From: Helichrysum umbraculigerum
Lineage: Eukaryota; Streptophyta; Magnoliopsida; Asterales; Asteraceae
DNA length: 64,000 bases
NCBI GenBank assembly: GCA_949592205.1
Contig: CATIUR010000002.1
Coordinates: 5,556,501-5,620,500 of the forward strand
Reading direction: 5' to 3'
Made by a program: the position numbers and the translations under genes
The notes under the pieces: generated by a model
What the model was told of the DNA's origin: nothing
Databases searched by the model: none
What the model saw: only the letters and a program-made list of their open reading frames with translations
Shown: one piece after another, positions 10,606 to 22,092 of the stretch
Layout of the letters: each line of letters opens with the position of its first letter
Numbering within the stretch: the stretch's first letter is position 1

Positions 10606-13600
10606 TCAACGATAGATTTTATGGATAGGAGTGATCCCCAAAAGATCAAAGCATTTCCTCATTACCACTTCAGTTGCCTTACACAACAATAATTTGCTTC
10701 TCTCCTCGCTAGACCCAACAACCTGCCAAAACTTTCAGAGTAGTTACGCTATATCCTGACAAAAATCATCAGATTTGCCTTTCTATAAATCAAATAAACT
10801 TTTGGAGAATTAGGTTTGGTTTAAGATAATCGGGGATTAAATTCAAAATATACAATGAGAAAAAGCGTATATGTAATTATATACCTGCGACACGGAAGAG
10901 TGTAAACTGTTAAAACTTCTTGCGTAAGCCATAAAGGTAATCACACAGGATATGTGGCGTAAGAGTTATGCAAACCTCTCCGAGAACCTAGATTGAAAGT
11001 TAGATTATTGATGGAATAATATAGTTCACATAATTATATTCATATATTAGAGTTATAAACTTATAATTATAAAGTAACTATTTTCACAACTGGTCAAAAA
11101 CATCTTGGTCAACAACTATGTAACACCCGTGTTAAATGATGATTATGAAGGACCACTACAGATGATGAACAATATAAAGTCAAGGGTGCAAATGTATATT
11201 AAGATGAAATTGTGAGGAGATGGACATTGTCTGAGATACGATCCCATATGAAGTTAATTAATAATATATAGTATTTTGTAATGGAGAACTGATTTTATTC
11301 TTCATGTTCTATAATGTATGAGGATTGTGCTTCTTTCAACGACAACAAAAATAAGGATAAGTTTGTTTGCTCGTTTTCCTTAGATGTCACAGACTCGGGT
11401 TACTATAGGGTAGTATCATCCTTTCTATATTGTATACTAAAAAGGCACCTTACAGGTTTTATTGTGGTGAATGGGATGGTGTCTTAGTTCTTAATTTATT
11501 AACAATGTGTTACTGTTTTGAAGGATAAACTTTGATCTCCGTGGGCTGTTGCATAAATGACTTCCTAGTTATATATATATAAATGTATTAAGACTGAGGA
11601 AACTAATAAAAAAGGAGAAATTCAGAAAGACAAGTATTGTAAACTTTGATATTCTGTTGATTAACATTATGATGCCATTTAAAATTTTAAACAGTTAGAC
11701 GTCTTTATAAAACAAATGCTGATTTCGATTGTGAAGATTTCATTTGCATTAATAATTCATTTTTTTAACCATTAGGCGTACAAGAAATTTAAACAATCAT
11801 TATCTTACCTCAGTAAACCGGAGTAAATGTAATCCCAACTCACGCTCATCATCATGCTTCAATATTAACGATTCAGCCAGTCACAAACAAATAAAAAATC
11901 TTCTTACACAAACATGCAGACATGCTAGCTAGCTTGCTTTATCATAAATGTTTTTCAATTCAACTTTGAAAACTTTACACAAAATTTAACTGTTAATTTT
12001 CATAAACGAAAAGAATTACTTACCGTTAACTCCTTGATGTCATTATTAGAATTCCTGATAATTGAACAAATTCGAGCATGTGTATAGTGTAGATATACAG
12101 CAGTATTTCCCTATTTATCAACGAATGTGAGCAAATAAGAAACAAGATCGATGTTAAGATTTCAAATCAATGCAGTAAACAATTGCATAGCATCTTCAAA
12201 TCAATGAAAAAATACAGTAAACTATTGCATAACATCACTAGTAATGGATAAACATCATAAGAATACCTCTTCATTAAGCATCTGATCAAAACTGAATGTA
12301 TGATTAGTCAATCTATTGTTCTTCAAGTGTGCATACCTGTTGAGAACGTAAAGCCTATAATAAGGATAGAGAAATTCTACATTCACACAAATTTTAAAAA
12401 ATGAGTTGGCTGAATAATACGATTAAAGAGAGAGAAACATCAACTGTAAAATTTATATATTACAGTGAATTTTTACCACTCTACTCATATCATCGGTACT
12501 GATAGCATAGGTACAAAAAAAATACAATATGATTTAGCATGAGCATCTTACTTAAAAGCACCATGTTCGAGTGCTTCAGCAGCATGCTCATGCTCTGCAG
12601 CAGTCCACTCATCAGCCATGCCTGCGAAAAAAATGCAGATGTAGTCATATTTTAAACCGACCCATTAACGTATTAATGGATTGATTTGGGATATGAAGGA
12701 TATTTAACTAAAATCGAAACACGTCACACGTCAGAATAAAAATATTTGGTATACCTTGTCCCACGAGGAGCGCTTTACAGCGGCTTTTAACTTCATCAAG
12801 CAAATCAACAAACGTATCCACTTCAGTATCAAAATCATCACAATGGACATGAGTCACATGACCAATACCTACGTGAATTAAATTGGGGTATATCCGCCTT
12901 GCTGAAAATGCAGCAGCCTGAGGGGAAGAATAGTTGAGCTCAACAAGTATTCAATTCAATTTTTTGATCATTTTTTTGGAAGATGTTATCAGTTATGATG
13001 TATAAAAGCTACTTACACTGATGCACATTTCGCACATTGGGTATCGTAGCCCTACATGCACTACACAGTCTGCTTGTTTGAAACACTAATCATGCCTACA
13101 TATGCAAACAGTACAGGTTTTTGAGTATTTTCGCAAAAATACGCATTAGTAAGCCAATTGAAATATGTTTTGACAAAATCAGCATTGATAGCAAATAAAC
13201 TAACCCATAATCTGTGAGATCCACGAGAGGTAACTCATCTCCTTCACTTCCTACAAGCAAACCTTTTTCCCTAAATAAATCTAGACTATTTCTCGTGTAG
13301 GATTCACAAAAGCTTTTATCCTGAAAATAATAATGGAATTAAACTCATAAACTGCAAAAGTAAAAGGTATATTCCTATTTTATATCAAAATGAAGAAAAA
13401 CATGCAAATCAGTGTGTGTGTGTGCGCGCGTGTTATATTAATACAGCAGATAAACCAGTGATGTGCATTTAGACTCTAGTATAAGAACCGCCTAAAATGT
13501 AACCTCATATAACATGTCGATGGGGGTATAATAAGATTTAATCTAACAAACAATCAAACAGCAAGGCCAACTGCATGTACCTTAATGTCCAGACTATCAA

Positions 13601-16197
13601 CGTTATCATGGATTCTTTTTCGGAGCACAACTCCTCCAGAAAACTCATGCATAAGAGCTAAAGTTTCTCCAATGAATTTGGATCGTAAATGGCCCATATT
13701 CATTTCCTCGGCTATATTTTGTGACATAAAGTATATAATTACTTTTTTCACATGAAGTTTTGGTGCCCATGTCTCTATACCAACGGTTAGCATCGTATGA
13801 ATACTCTGCAAGGGGAAAAAATATAAAGTGACGATATTGAAGTAGACAAGCATTAAGGTCAGAATTGTAATGTGTGTTTTATATCAGCAGGAAAATAAAA
13901 TACCTGAGCTATCCATTTCCTACATAACTTAAACTTTACAAAACCAGGACCACAGACTACGCATCTTTCCATCATGTCATTATAGTCAGAAACCATGATA
14001 AAATCCTTGACGGCCTATACAAAAAGAGTATAAAAAACTAGGCTGTAATTTTTTCAAAAGAAATGATAATTCACTCACAATAAAGATATTACCAGTCCAG
14101 CATGTTTTGGTCCTTTATACAGACGAGTTTTCTTTATTTCAGGCCATATGTGCATGACACTGGAGCTATTACCAAATAAAATTACTGAATTAGTACTCAT
14201 CATTCAGAAAAAAAAAAGAGAATAAATATATACCTAAGAAAGTAAAAGTGCACAAGTATGAGAAAGAACTACGTACCATAGGTAATCACCACCGTCCTCT
14301 TTGGTGCAAGTAGAAATACAAGGCACAGCTTCTTGAATTTTGAAAGTCCGTTTCAGTGAGGTGTTAAATACCTTTGCAATTTCTTCTTGAAGGCTCCATC
14401 TATTACGTTCCTGTATTACAATACAATACAATACAAAACCATCTTTTTACTTATTAACATATCCTCTAGTTTTTATTCATTAGGCTTCTAAATCTAAGTT
14501 TGATGTTGATAAAACTTACATCAGGATCTGCCATGGCTAGTGTATCAAGTGCTCTTATTTCATCCTAGTTTTGCAGTGAAAAAATATTATGTGGATTAGC
14601 ACAGAGAAGGGAAGAATCTGAATGGCAAGGACTTGGGCTAACTTTACCAACAATAATAACACGAAAACAAATCAACTGCATTTCTTATATTTTTATAAAC
14701 TTTATTCAATCTGACATGTGACTTTATACCTTTACAAGAATAATTAAGATGATAAACATAATTATTACCAGATCACGACTGACGGATGATGAGTTTGAGG
14801 GGAGGGGAGGGATTTTTAGTTCTGGAGATGGTTGCTTCCAGTTAACTTTCAGGTTTAAAGAGCAACCCTCACCCACAATAGAACCATACAAGCTGCGACA
14901 ATCACGTGGCACACGGAATTCAAAAGTGTCAGACAAAATTTGAAGCATAGTGGTGCTTTCATATAAGTCTGCCGCAATTATGAGGGAGGATTTGGCTGGT
15001 ACAGCCAACACAGATCGTATCAGTTTTATTCTGCCAGGCGTAACAAAAGCAGGAGCAGTGGCTTCAAAGAGCGTTACTTGGCAATTAAATTCAGGATCAT
15101 CATAATCAAAGTCTTGGCCATAATAAGCCTCTACAGTTCCAGTAACTTTTGTTTCCTCGGAAGTTAGACAAAATTCTAATTCCAGATCTGCGTCTATTGC
15201 ATACTTTACCGCAACGTAATACAGCTTTAGAGAGCCATGTTTGCCTTGAATTTCACAAGAACCGGAACCGCCATTGGGTTTGTCCGATAACTCTATAATC
15301 ACATGTTTATCGCAAACTTGAAATGCTTCATTATCAACAACGCATCCGGCTTCATTATTATCAACAACGCATCCGGCTTCATGATCAACGCATTCCGCTT
15401 CATGATCAACGCATTCCGCTTCATGATCAACGCATTCCGCTTCATGATCAACGCATTCCGCTTCATTATCAACGCATTCCGCTTCAGTAGTTTGAAGCGT
15501 ACAAGCAGTTTTTAAGTTGAAAGATTCCTGTTCTAGAATACCAAAATCTGCCCAGATTTTCATCATTAAATCATCTACACCTTCAACGTCTTTTTTGACA
15601 GGTGGTTCACGATCATAATCATCACTGAGGTTCTCTATGTCATCGACCTTGTCACTGGTAAGATAGAGTATGGCAGCAATACGAACGGCGGAGGTAGAGG
15701 AGACCGGAAGTGAATTATAATTAAGAGCGCGTAGCTCATGATCACCATAGCATGGGACCCGTAGGGGATCATTAAATTCACGATTGAATACATCAAACGA
15801 AACATTATGTTGTAACAGCGGATCTGGTGAGAAATCAGCTGCTGCTACCTGAATAGCCCCAAAGAGCTTAAGTCTGTCAAACATCTCATAGGTAATAAAC
15901 GCGCTACAAATCTCAAACCGAAGACCTTCACCGAAAATGACATTCCTGTATCATGAACAAAAACAAACCAACTATAATAAGCAAAAAGCCACAGGTGCCT
16001 TACATTTTATCTAAAATATCATAAATACAAACAGTTGCGAATCACGGTGTTTAGGAAAGTAAAGTCACGTACAATTGGTCGTCGTTTAGTTCCGTAAACG
16101 ATGTAAATTTCGTTCTTTTGTTTTCGTTTTCTTCTTTTTCGTCTTCTCTTATCGAAAGATGTTGTTTTTGTGGCAGCTTCAGGAGGTTTTCATCCAT
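10606..16197 (-). CDS. DUF6598-like / arginyl-tRNA synthetase-like fusion gene, 16 exons
   Basis: Exons read by eye from GT-AG borders (5' to 3'): 16197-16073, 15945-14730, 14564-14520, 14410-14277, 14165-14093, 14014-13904, 13805-13581, 13320-13201, 13085-13017, 12917-12755, 12621-12552, 12336-12267, 12110-12024, 11856-11809, 10987-10885, 10722-10606. All phases agree, giving about 877 codons to a TAA at 10912-10910. Exons 1-2 encode a DUF6598-like region with a 7-residue repeat. Exons 3-16 match plant cytosolic ArgRS from the N-terminal domain (GGDYLC/SSVMHIW, VCGPGFVKFKLCRKWIAQ) to the DALR anticodon domain (LKNNRLTNHTFSFDQMLN, ARICSIIRNS). The HIGH motif is NMGH (about residue 604), the KMSKS-like loop is replaced by DDFDTE, and roughly 100 catalytic residues between exons 7 and 8 are absent. 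It is therefore unlikely to charge tRNA. Exon 15 has 103 nt, one more than a multiple of three. Weakest borders: the exon 8 donor and the exon 14 acceptor. Confidence 0.7.
10907..10916 (-). other. Frameshift-and-stop site in ArgRS-like exon 15
   Basis: In-frame AAG TTT TAA ends the protein after LYGLRKKF. Removing one T from the TTTT run would give KKFNSLHSSVSQ, matching the usual ArgRS ending of this exon, and would join exon 16 (VVGSSEERSKLLLCKATE...) in its correct frame. So exon 15 carries a +1 base, either a real truncation of about 48 residues or a base-calling error in a short homopolymer. Confidence 0.7.
14724..16197 (-). CDS. DUF6598-like part; possible stand-alone tail-anchored isoform
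   Basis: Exon 1 (16197-16073, starting MDENLLKLPQ) joins exon 2 at 15945 in frame (...DDQL/NVIFGEGLRFE). Two sub-blocks resemble the DUF6598 domain of plant proteins annotated near jasmonate-induced proteins: residues about 66-190 (LKLFGAIQVAAADFSPDP) and about 250-415 (VTGTVEAYYG, RSVLAVPAKSSLIIAADLYE, SLYGSIVGEGCSLNLKVNW). Between them lies the EAECVDH repeat. If the intron after 14730 is kept, translation ends at a TAA (14724-14726) lying within the GTATAA donor. The product would be about 448 residues ending in the hydrophobic LVIIMFIILIILV, which looks like a C-terminal tail anchor. If spliced, the same segment becomes internal to the ArgRS fusion. No ribosome-inactivating domain is seen. 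Function of DUF6598 is unknown to me. Confidence 0.65.
15326..15486 (-). repeat. 21-bp coding repeat (EAECVDH), 5 units plus two variant units
   Basis: Within exon 2 of the fusion gene, in-frame 21-bp units encode EAECVDN/EAECVDH five times, followed by EAGCVVDNN and EAGCVVDN. The units are almost identical in DNA, so the array is recent. The peptide is acidic with one cysteine per unit (fusion residues about 196-249). Confidence 0.9.
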
Positions 16198-16620
16198 ATC
16201 CCTGCTTACTTAAAACTTAATTAAACCTACTGAAGTAGGAGATATTATCGAAATTATTATTTTTATTTATTTATTATTCATACAAAAAGAATGAATGAAT
16301 GAATAATGCTCACATATATTCATCTTCGTCGGTCATTGTTGTCATCTTTCTTTCTTTCTGCTATAATCAATCAATCAATTCGGTTGCTTTATCGATTACT
16401 TTTTGAATTTTGGGGCTTTTATCGAATCATAAACCTTATATTAATTGATTTATGAAATAAAATATGAAGATGTGAATAAACAGTCAGTCGTACCTTAAAC
16501 TGATCGCCGACGATTAATGAGCCGGAAATTATAAATCTAGGGTTAGGGTTTTGTTTTCAGGGAGGAGCAGCAATACTTTCGTTTTCGTGATTAAATAAAT
16601 AAAAATAATAAAATAATGTT
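16198..16620 (-). promoter_or_regulatory. 5' UTR and promoter region of the fusion gene
   Basis: Upstream of the ATG at 16197 lie ATTC/AATG microsatellite-like stretches (about 16260-16310), CAATCAATCAATC and, on the plus strand, CTAGGGTTAGGGTTTTG (16540-16555), a telo-box-like word common near plant translation-machinery genes. Placement of the transcription start is not possible by eye. Confidence 0.35.
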
Positions 16621-16758
16621 CTCTGCTCCGTGGGTTTTGATAAATCTACATAGATTTCATGTGTAATGACAATTATACCCTTCTATTCATTTACCCTACC
16701 TTTTCCCCCTTATTTAGTTATTTTCTCCCACGTGCAAAAAAACCCAAGCGTAATGGTT

Positions 16759-16882
16759 GGTGAATTGTACACCGTCAAAAATTAATCATACACCACTAAA
16801 GATGTTTTACACTATTATACAGTATAACACAACAATGCATAAAAATGGTGTGTAGTTAATTTTTGATAGTGTACAAATCACT
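16759..16882. mobile_element. Foldback MITE, about 124 bp
   Basis: GGTGAATTGTACACCGTCAA with CAAAAATTAATCATACACCA on the left is mirrored on the right by TGGTGTGTAGTTAATTTTTG and a TAGTGTACAAATCACT end, so nearly the whole element folds into one hairpin. No clear target duplication was identified. Confidence 0.7.
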
Positions 16883-17490
16883 ACCCAAACGTATCGAAAA
16901 CAACAAACGCCACTATTTAACTTAACTGAGCAATTTTCCATTCTCCTATCCCATATTCAGTTTCCATTCAAAATAGATCCACAAAAAACACATATAACAA
17001 TACGAAATCATTCAAAAAAAGTTTTTGGATCTTTTGCCACAAAAATCTCTTATAATATTATCTCTTATAATATTAATTGGAGAAGGATAAATGCGTAAAC
17101 ATTTTTAAAATAATTTCAAATGAGTTAATCCTACCCCTTAAATGAAGTTCATCAATTGATCTTAACCGTTGATTTAGATTAACAAGAATGTTTACGTAAT
17201 ATCTCATATTTGATTAAGGATAAATTACCATCATACCCCTAACTTAAATTTTAAATTTTAAATTAATGGAGGATAAATGATTTAAATTTTAAATTCAAAA
17301 GTTTAATTTACTATTTCAAAAAGTATCTTTGAAATTGTCAAAATAAAAGCCATCGTGTAGTATTATAATAAAATAAAATATAAAATATAAAATATAAATA
17401 AATAAATTGAAAGTATATCGGGCAAATATCTCGCACCAGAAGGCACAAATGCGTTTACCCTAACTTAACAGAAGGCACAAATCTCGCACT
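16883..17490. other. AT-rich spacer, no gene seen
   Basis: Contains short direct repeats (TCTTATAATATTA twice near 17050; AAATATAAAATATA near 17390) but no coding signal. Confidence 0.45.
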
Positions 17491-17497
17491 CAACAAC

Positions 17498-20400
17498 AAT
17501 GGGAGATTATATCGGGCAAAAGCACATGGAGCGGCTCTCATCAACGATGTTACATCCATCGAGTTATTGGGGTGATCACAGGTGAACTTACACATATACG
17601 CACACACATTAGTAATGTTGAGGTTTGATTTTAGTAGTTTTTGATTGTATCAATGGGTAACAAAATTAGGATTTCTTTTTAAAATTTTGAATTCAGATTC
17701 TAGGGTTTGACATGCAGCTGATTATAAGTAATTTATGTGGGTGATCACTAATTTAGTAACGTATCATCCATTCACTCTGGGTATGTTCGATATTTATTTT
17801 TGTATTGTGTTTTTATTTATCTTTAATATTTATGAACCTGCAATTCAATTTTGATTTAATTTACAGTTCGGGCTTGGTACAGAGGAAGTTTCGTTAGTGC
17901 ATCAAAGGTATTTGATTATCTGTTTGTGAGAATTTTGGGTACACAATGAAATTATTGGTATATGAATATCAGATTCATGATCCTAAATTTGTTCTTAATT
18001 GGTTAAGGAATGTTCGATTGATCACCTATTTTCATAATATGCATCTTTGAGAGAGTCGACTGATCACCTAACCTATTTTTCATATATTGGATTGCATGAA
18101 TGTTTGATATTAGGGCTAATATGGACATCGAATTATTGGTGCCAATTGTTGACAGGAAGGCTAAAACTTCTGTAAGTATCATTGTTTGTGTCATAACATT
18201 TGTTGTATAATGTATTTATAGTTAATGATTGACTTAAAAGCAAATGTTGTAATGTACCACGGTTTTTGGTAGACAGATACGCTTACCCATCACTCTCAAT
18301 GGTAATATGCAAAAGAAATAAAGAACGTATGGATGGTAGCTAAATTTTGTAGTGTATAGGATGTAGGTTGTTCCATCAAAGTTCTTTGATAACGTTGAGC
18401 TCCCTATTAATGATGTGATTGAACTCAAGACAAGTGTTGATACATTCTGACTGAAGCTTGTGTTTGCAGAGTATGAAGTATTCGGTTTTAAGGGATATGA
18501 ATGGGAGAATATGTATACGGCACTTGAGTTGGAAGAAGATATATTTGTTACTGATATTCAACGTAGCGTTGCAGAACAACCTCGGGCTGAGGGTTTTCAA
18601 ATTAAGTGGGAAGAGGGTGAGGCCAAATTACTCGCATGAGACGTGTTGCTATGCTTAATCTATTATATTACACAATAGATTAAGATGAGCATTATACCAA
18701 ATACAAATGTGACCAGGTAATGCGTTATACTTTTCAACTTTCAATTTTTATGGGTAAGCAAAATTCTATACTAGCTAGGTATGTATTATAGTCTAAATCA
18801 TTGTCATCCTCTTTTCGACTTATGTTCCCACAATAAAGCTGAATGATTCTAGAGAGTTGTAACAAATTAAAATTCTAATATATCGTATTTTTGTTATTGC
18901 GGTTATTTGCGTTTTACAATAATTAAGTTATGATGTTTTTATGATCTGTTTGTCGTCTAAATTAATCATGTTCAGCATATTGGGTTTACATAGTGGTTGA
19001 CTCTTTTGGCTCGGTGCAAAAGGTAGACTCGAGGTTTTAATTGATACCTAACAGAGTAGGGAGTCAATTATGCATCAGTTCGCGGTTATTTAGCCAAGTT
19101 TTGTACCATATTGCTCGACTTTTAATAATAATTTCATTATTACAGTTAATTGTTGGTAGTTCATTTCATTATGTGCAGCAGCCATTTGATTAGTATTTAG
19201 TTCATTGTGTTGCTTGCTAATTTTTAAGATGTTTATTTGTTGTCTTATAATAGAGAACAATGAAAATCTTTACAGAATCTGCGCAACAGTTAAACAAAAT
19301 TAAGTGCAATAAAGTTGCCTTAAGAGGCTAAAAGACGAGTCCCCACAAGAGATAATATAATTGAGAATATCAGGTACTCTAAAGATGTGATAATAAAGCC
19401 GTAATTATAGTTTGTTTGCTCTGTACATATGTAATCATCGTCTTCCTCTTTTGGTATGATGAATATAGGTAGCAAGGCCCTTTGCACGCTAACCCGCTCG
19501 ACCTATGAAGAATTATACGGAAAGGTATGCTTATTAAATATACATTTTGAGTTACAAAGTAATGAGTTACATAAGATTCAACAAACTATTTGTAGCCAAA
19601 TCACCTACTTTTGGGGACTCTTCATTGTAGTAGTGCAGCGTGATGCAGATTGTATATGATCTATTTATGATATGAAAATATGGTTCCGTTTAAGCTAAAT
19701 GCTTTTGAGTATGATTTATAGGATGAGAGCACTATTGATCTGTTTTTCTGATGAATAATATATGTAGCATTATAGCTGATGGTCTATGATCATCATCTTT
19801 GAAAAAGTACTTATATATACTATAGCGAGAACTGTGGCCCTACTGCGTTCTAATATGTGTTTCATACTTTTTGGAGCACGATCCGCTACTTTAGGTTTGA
19901 TGGTTGATGCTTGGACTTGCTTCGTCTTATAGAGGAATAATGTAGCCAGCAATATCAATGGTTAGTTATGTGGTTTTTGTCCAACATTTTAATTTAATCA
20001 TATTGTGATGTGTGTAGGCATGTATGTCTACTTAAGCATTTGTTTGATTTATTATTGTATGAACATGAATTTGCTGAAACTTTGGCCCATCATATATATG
20101 CAACTTATCTTGATCCTGAATGGAGGGTTCACATTTAGCGGTTGTATTTCTACGTTTAAGTTTTTACATCTCCCGTTTTATTGTAATCACAACTATGAGC
20201 TCTTCTGCACGTTTGATGTAGTTTTGGTGTGAGCTATATTCTATAAATGTATGTCATTGCAAGCTATAAAAGATTGTAAAAACAATTTTTCACTTTCAAA
20301 ACAGGTTCGTTGCACACTCTCATTTGGATTATTGCATATTAAATCATTGAGGAGTTTTGGGTTGTTCAAGATTTGCATATTAGGAGCTTCGAATGGGTGA

Positions 20401-20830
20401 AAGCGCAGACCAAAGGATCTATGGGTAAATGACCCAAAGTCGGTGGATTTCTAACCGAGTGGTTCTAAACGGGTAATACAATGATATGTGGTTTAAGTAT
20501 CAGGGGTGTTTGGAGGTGCTTGGGATTGATCTTAGAGTAAATTTGGTAGTTCAAACTTCAAAGTTACTAGAAACTGAGACAGTGGCGTGATTGTTGAATG
20601 TTACTGTATTGGGTAATTATTTTGGGTTGTGGTTAGTCTTGAAATATAATTAGTTGGAGCTCGAAGATCACGAACTAGAGTCGATGAGTTGTTGCAAAAT
20701 GAAAACACTGCCTGCCGAAGTGGCGGTAGAGCTTATGAAGCATACAAAAGATGCAACGATGTACGTGCTCAAGAATCTTATTTCATACCTTGAGATAACA
20801 AATTTGTAACTCGTGATATGAACCACTTTA
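17498..20830 (+). pseudogene. Unrecognised decayed multi-exon gene
   Basis: Plus-strand exon-like pieces with splice-like borders: 17498-17580 (MGDYIGQKHMERLSSTMLHP), about 17870-17909 (FGLGTEEVSLVHQ), 18130-18175 (MDIELLVPIVDRKAKTS), 18368-18450 (VVPSKFFDNVELPINDVIEL, then a stop), 18470-18636 (EYEVFGFKGYEWENMYTALE), 19470-19528, 20020-20130 (LLYEHEFAETLAHHIYATYL) and 20690-20810 (MKTLPAEVAVELMKHTKDAT). The second and third pieces join in phase. Stops fall between and within others. The peptides look like real protein sequence but I do not recognise the family. Could be a pseudogene or a gene whose exons I have mis-set. Confidence 0.35.
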
Positions 20831-21023
20831 TTAATTTGATGTAAAAATAGAACAAAACCAAATTCTGTTTTTTTATCAATGTAGTGGTTCAGGTTGTAGA
20901 TTTTTAATTTGTTGTTGAATATTGTTTCATGTACGTATGTAGGATCTTACTGAACCGAGTAACAACATGTTTAAAAATGACAACAACCTTTTTAAAAGAT
21001 ACAAGTAATAATAATAAAGTGAA

Positions 21024-21025
<2 letters not shown>

Positions 21026-21073
<48 letters not shown>
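21026..21073. repeat. (TA)n microsatellite
   Basis: About 24 TA units directly bordering a foldback element on its left side. Confidence 0.95.
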
Positions 21074-21076
<3 letters not shown>

Positions 21077-21256
21077 ACGGGATTAAAAAAGAAGAAAATT
21101 TAGATGGAGAAGAGGGAGAAGCAATATGATTCAGTATTTTTATTACTATGATTCAAGTAATAAAACGTTGAATCATAGTAATAAAAGTACCGAATCATAT
21201 TGTTTTTCTCTCTTCTCCACCTAAATTTCCTTCACCATGGATCCCAATCCTCTATA
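21074..21256. mobile_element. Foldback MITE next to (TA)n
   Basis: The left arm (about 21085-21155: AATTTAGATGGAGAAGAGGG, AGCAATATGATTCAGTA, TTTTATTACTATGATTCAA) is repeated inverted at about 21170-21245. The element is bounded on the left by (TA)n and on the right by CTATATATA. Resembles in style MITEs that sit in TA microsatellites. Confidence 0.75.
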
Positions 21257-21295
21257 TATAGTAGATCTCAAACCCGTGTATACACACGGGGTGTT
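21257..21295 (-). mobile_element. Possible degenerate Helitron 3' end (minus strand)
   Basis: Minus strand reads a CCCGTGTGTATACACGGG hairpin, then TTTGAGATCTACT. The CTAC in place of CTAG makes this only a weak match to the hairpin-plus-CTRRT Helitron terminus. Confidence 0.3.
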
Positions 21296-22054
21296 GATTG
21301 TTTAATTAAAATAAAGATCCTAATTTTAATTTCACTATAATAGAGGGACTTAATTAATTAATTAATTTGATTCAAATCATGTTTCCTATATATAATTTAA
21401 GAAGATTATAATAATTTTAAGGATTTTGATAAATGGGTGATATGATAAATTTTATTTTAAAAGGTTTAACTAAAAAAGAAAAGTAATTATACATTCATGT
21501 TAATATTTAGTTATAAAACTAAGAATCCTACTTCATACCCAATTAGAACTACGTTAATCTTATGGAGTATTTTATTTGTTTTTTATTAAATTGTTAATAA
21601 TTATTATCTATGATGTCATGATTTCCTAAATTTTAGCCAATTTAATAAAATTAAACAACTTGATTGTTTAGTTAAAAATTTTGTTGACATCAGCAAATGT
21701 TTCCTATATATAATTAAAGATATGGAGGGTGGAAGTTTGAGAAAACGTTAAATAATTTTATGAATTTACCATATTCAACGCTACGTGGTGAGAAATGGAA
21801 TGTATAACAAAGTCGAGTATTTCATCAATAGATTTCTTCATAACCTTTGCACATATAGAGAGAAATGGAATATACATGCCTCACAATTTAATTTTGACAA
21901 TAATAATATATAGTGATTTGAAAATTAGTTTATATCTATTAAACAAAACGATGTCAAAACTAACGTTTTTGAGTACTTTAGGTGGTTTATATTCTAAGGA
22001 CTTCAACAAACTTTTTCTAAAAAATCAGACGATAAAGTATAGGATTTTACTATT

Positions 22055-22059
<5 letters not shown>

Positions 22060-22090
<31 letters not shown>
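22060..22090. repeat. (TA)n microsatellite
   Basis: Uninterrupted alternating TA tract in AT-rich spacer. The surrounding 21300-22620 holds no convincing gene. Confidence 0.95.

Positions 22091-22092
<2 letters not shown>

Noticed and set aside
15303..15515. Plus-strand frame encoding a repeated FMINAFR peptide
   Set aside because: Antisense shadow of the EAECVDH repeat in the fusion gene.
14724..16197. Ribosome-inactivating domain as in some jasmonate-induced proteins
   Set aside because: Only DUF6598-like blocks are visible; none of the conserved inactivating-domain sequence was seen in exons 1-2.
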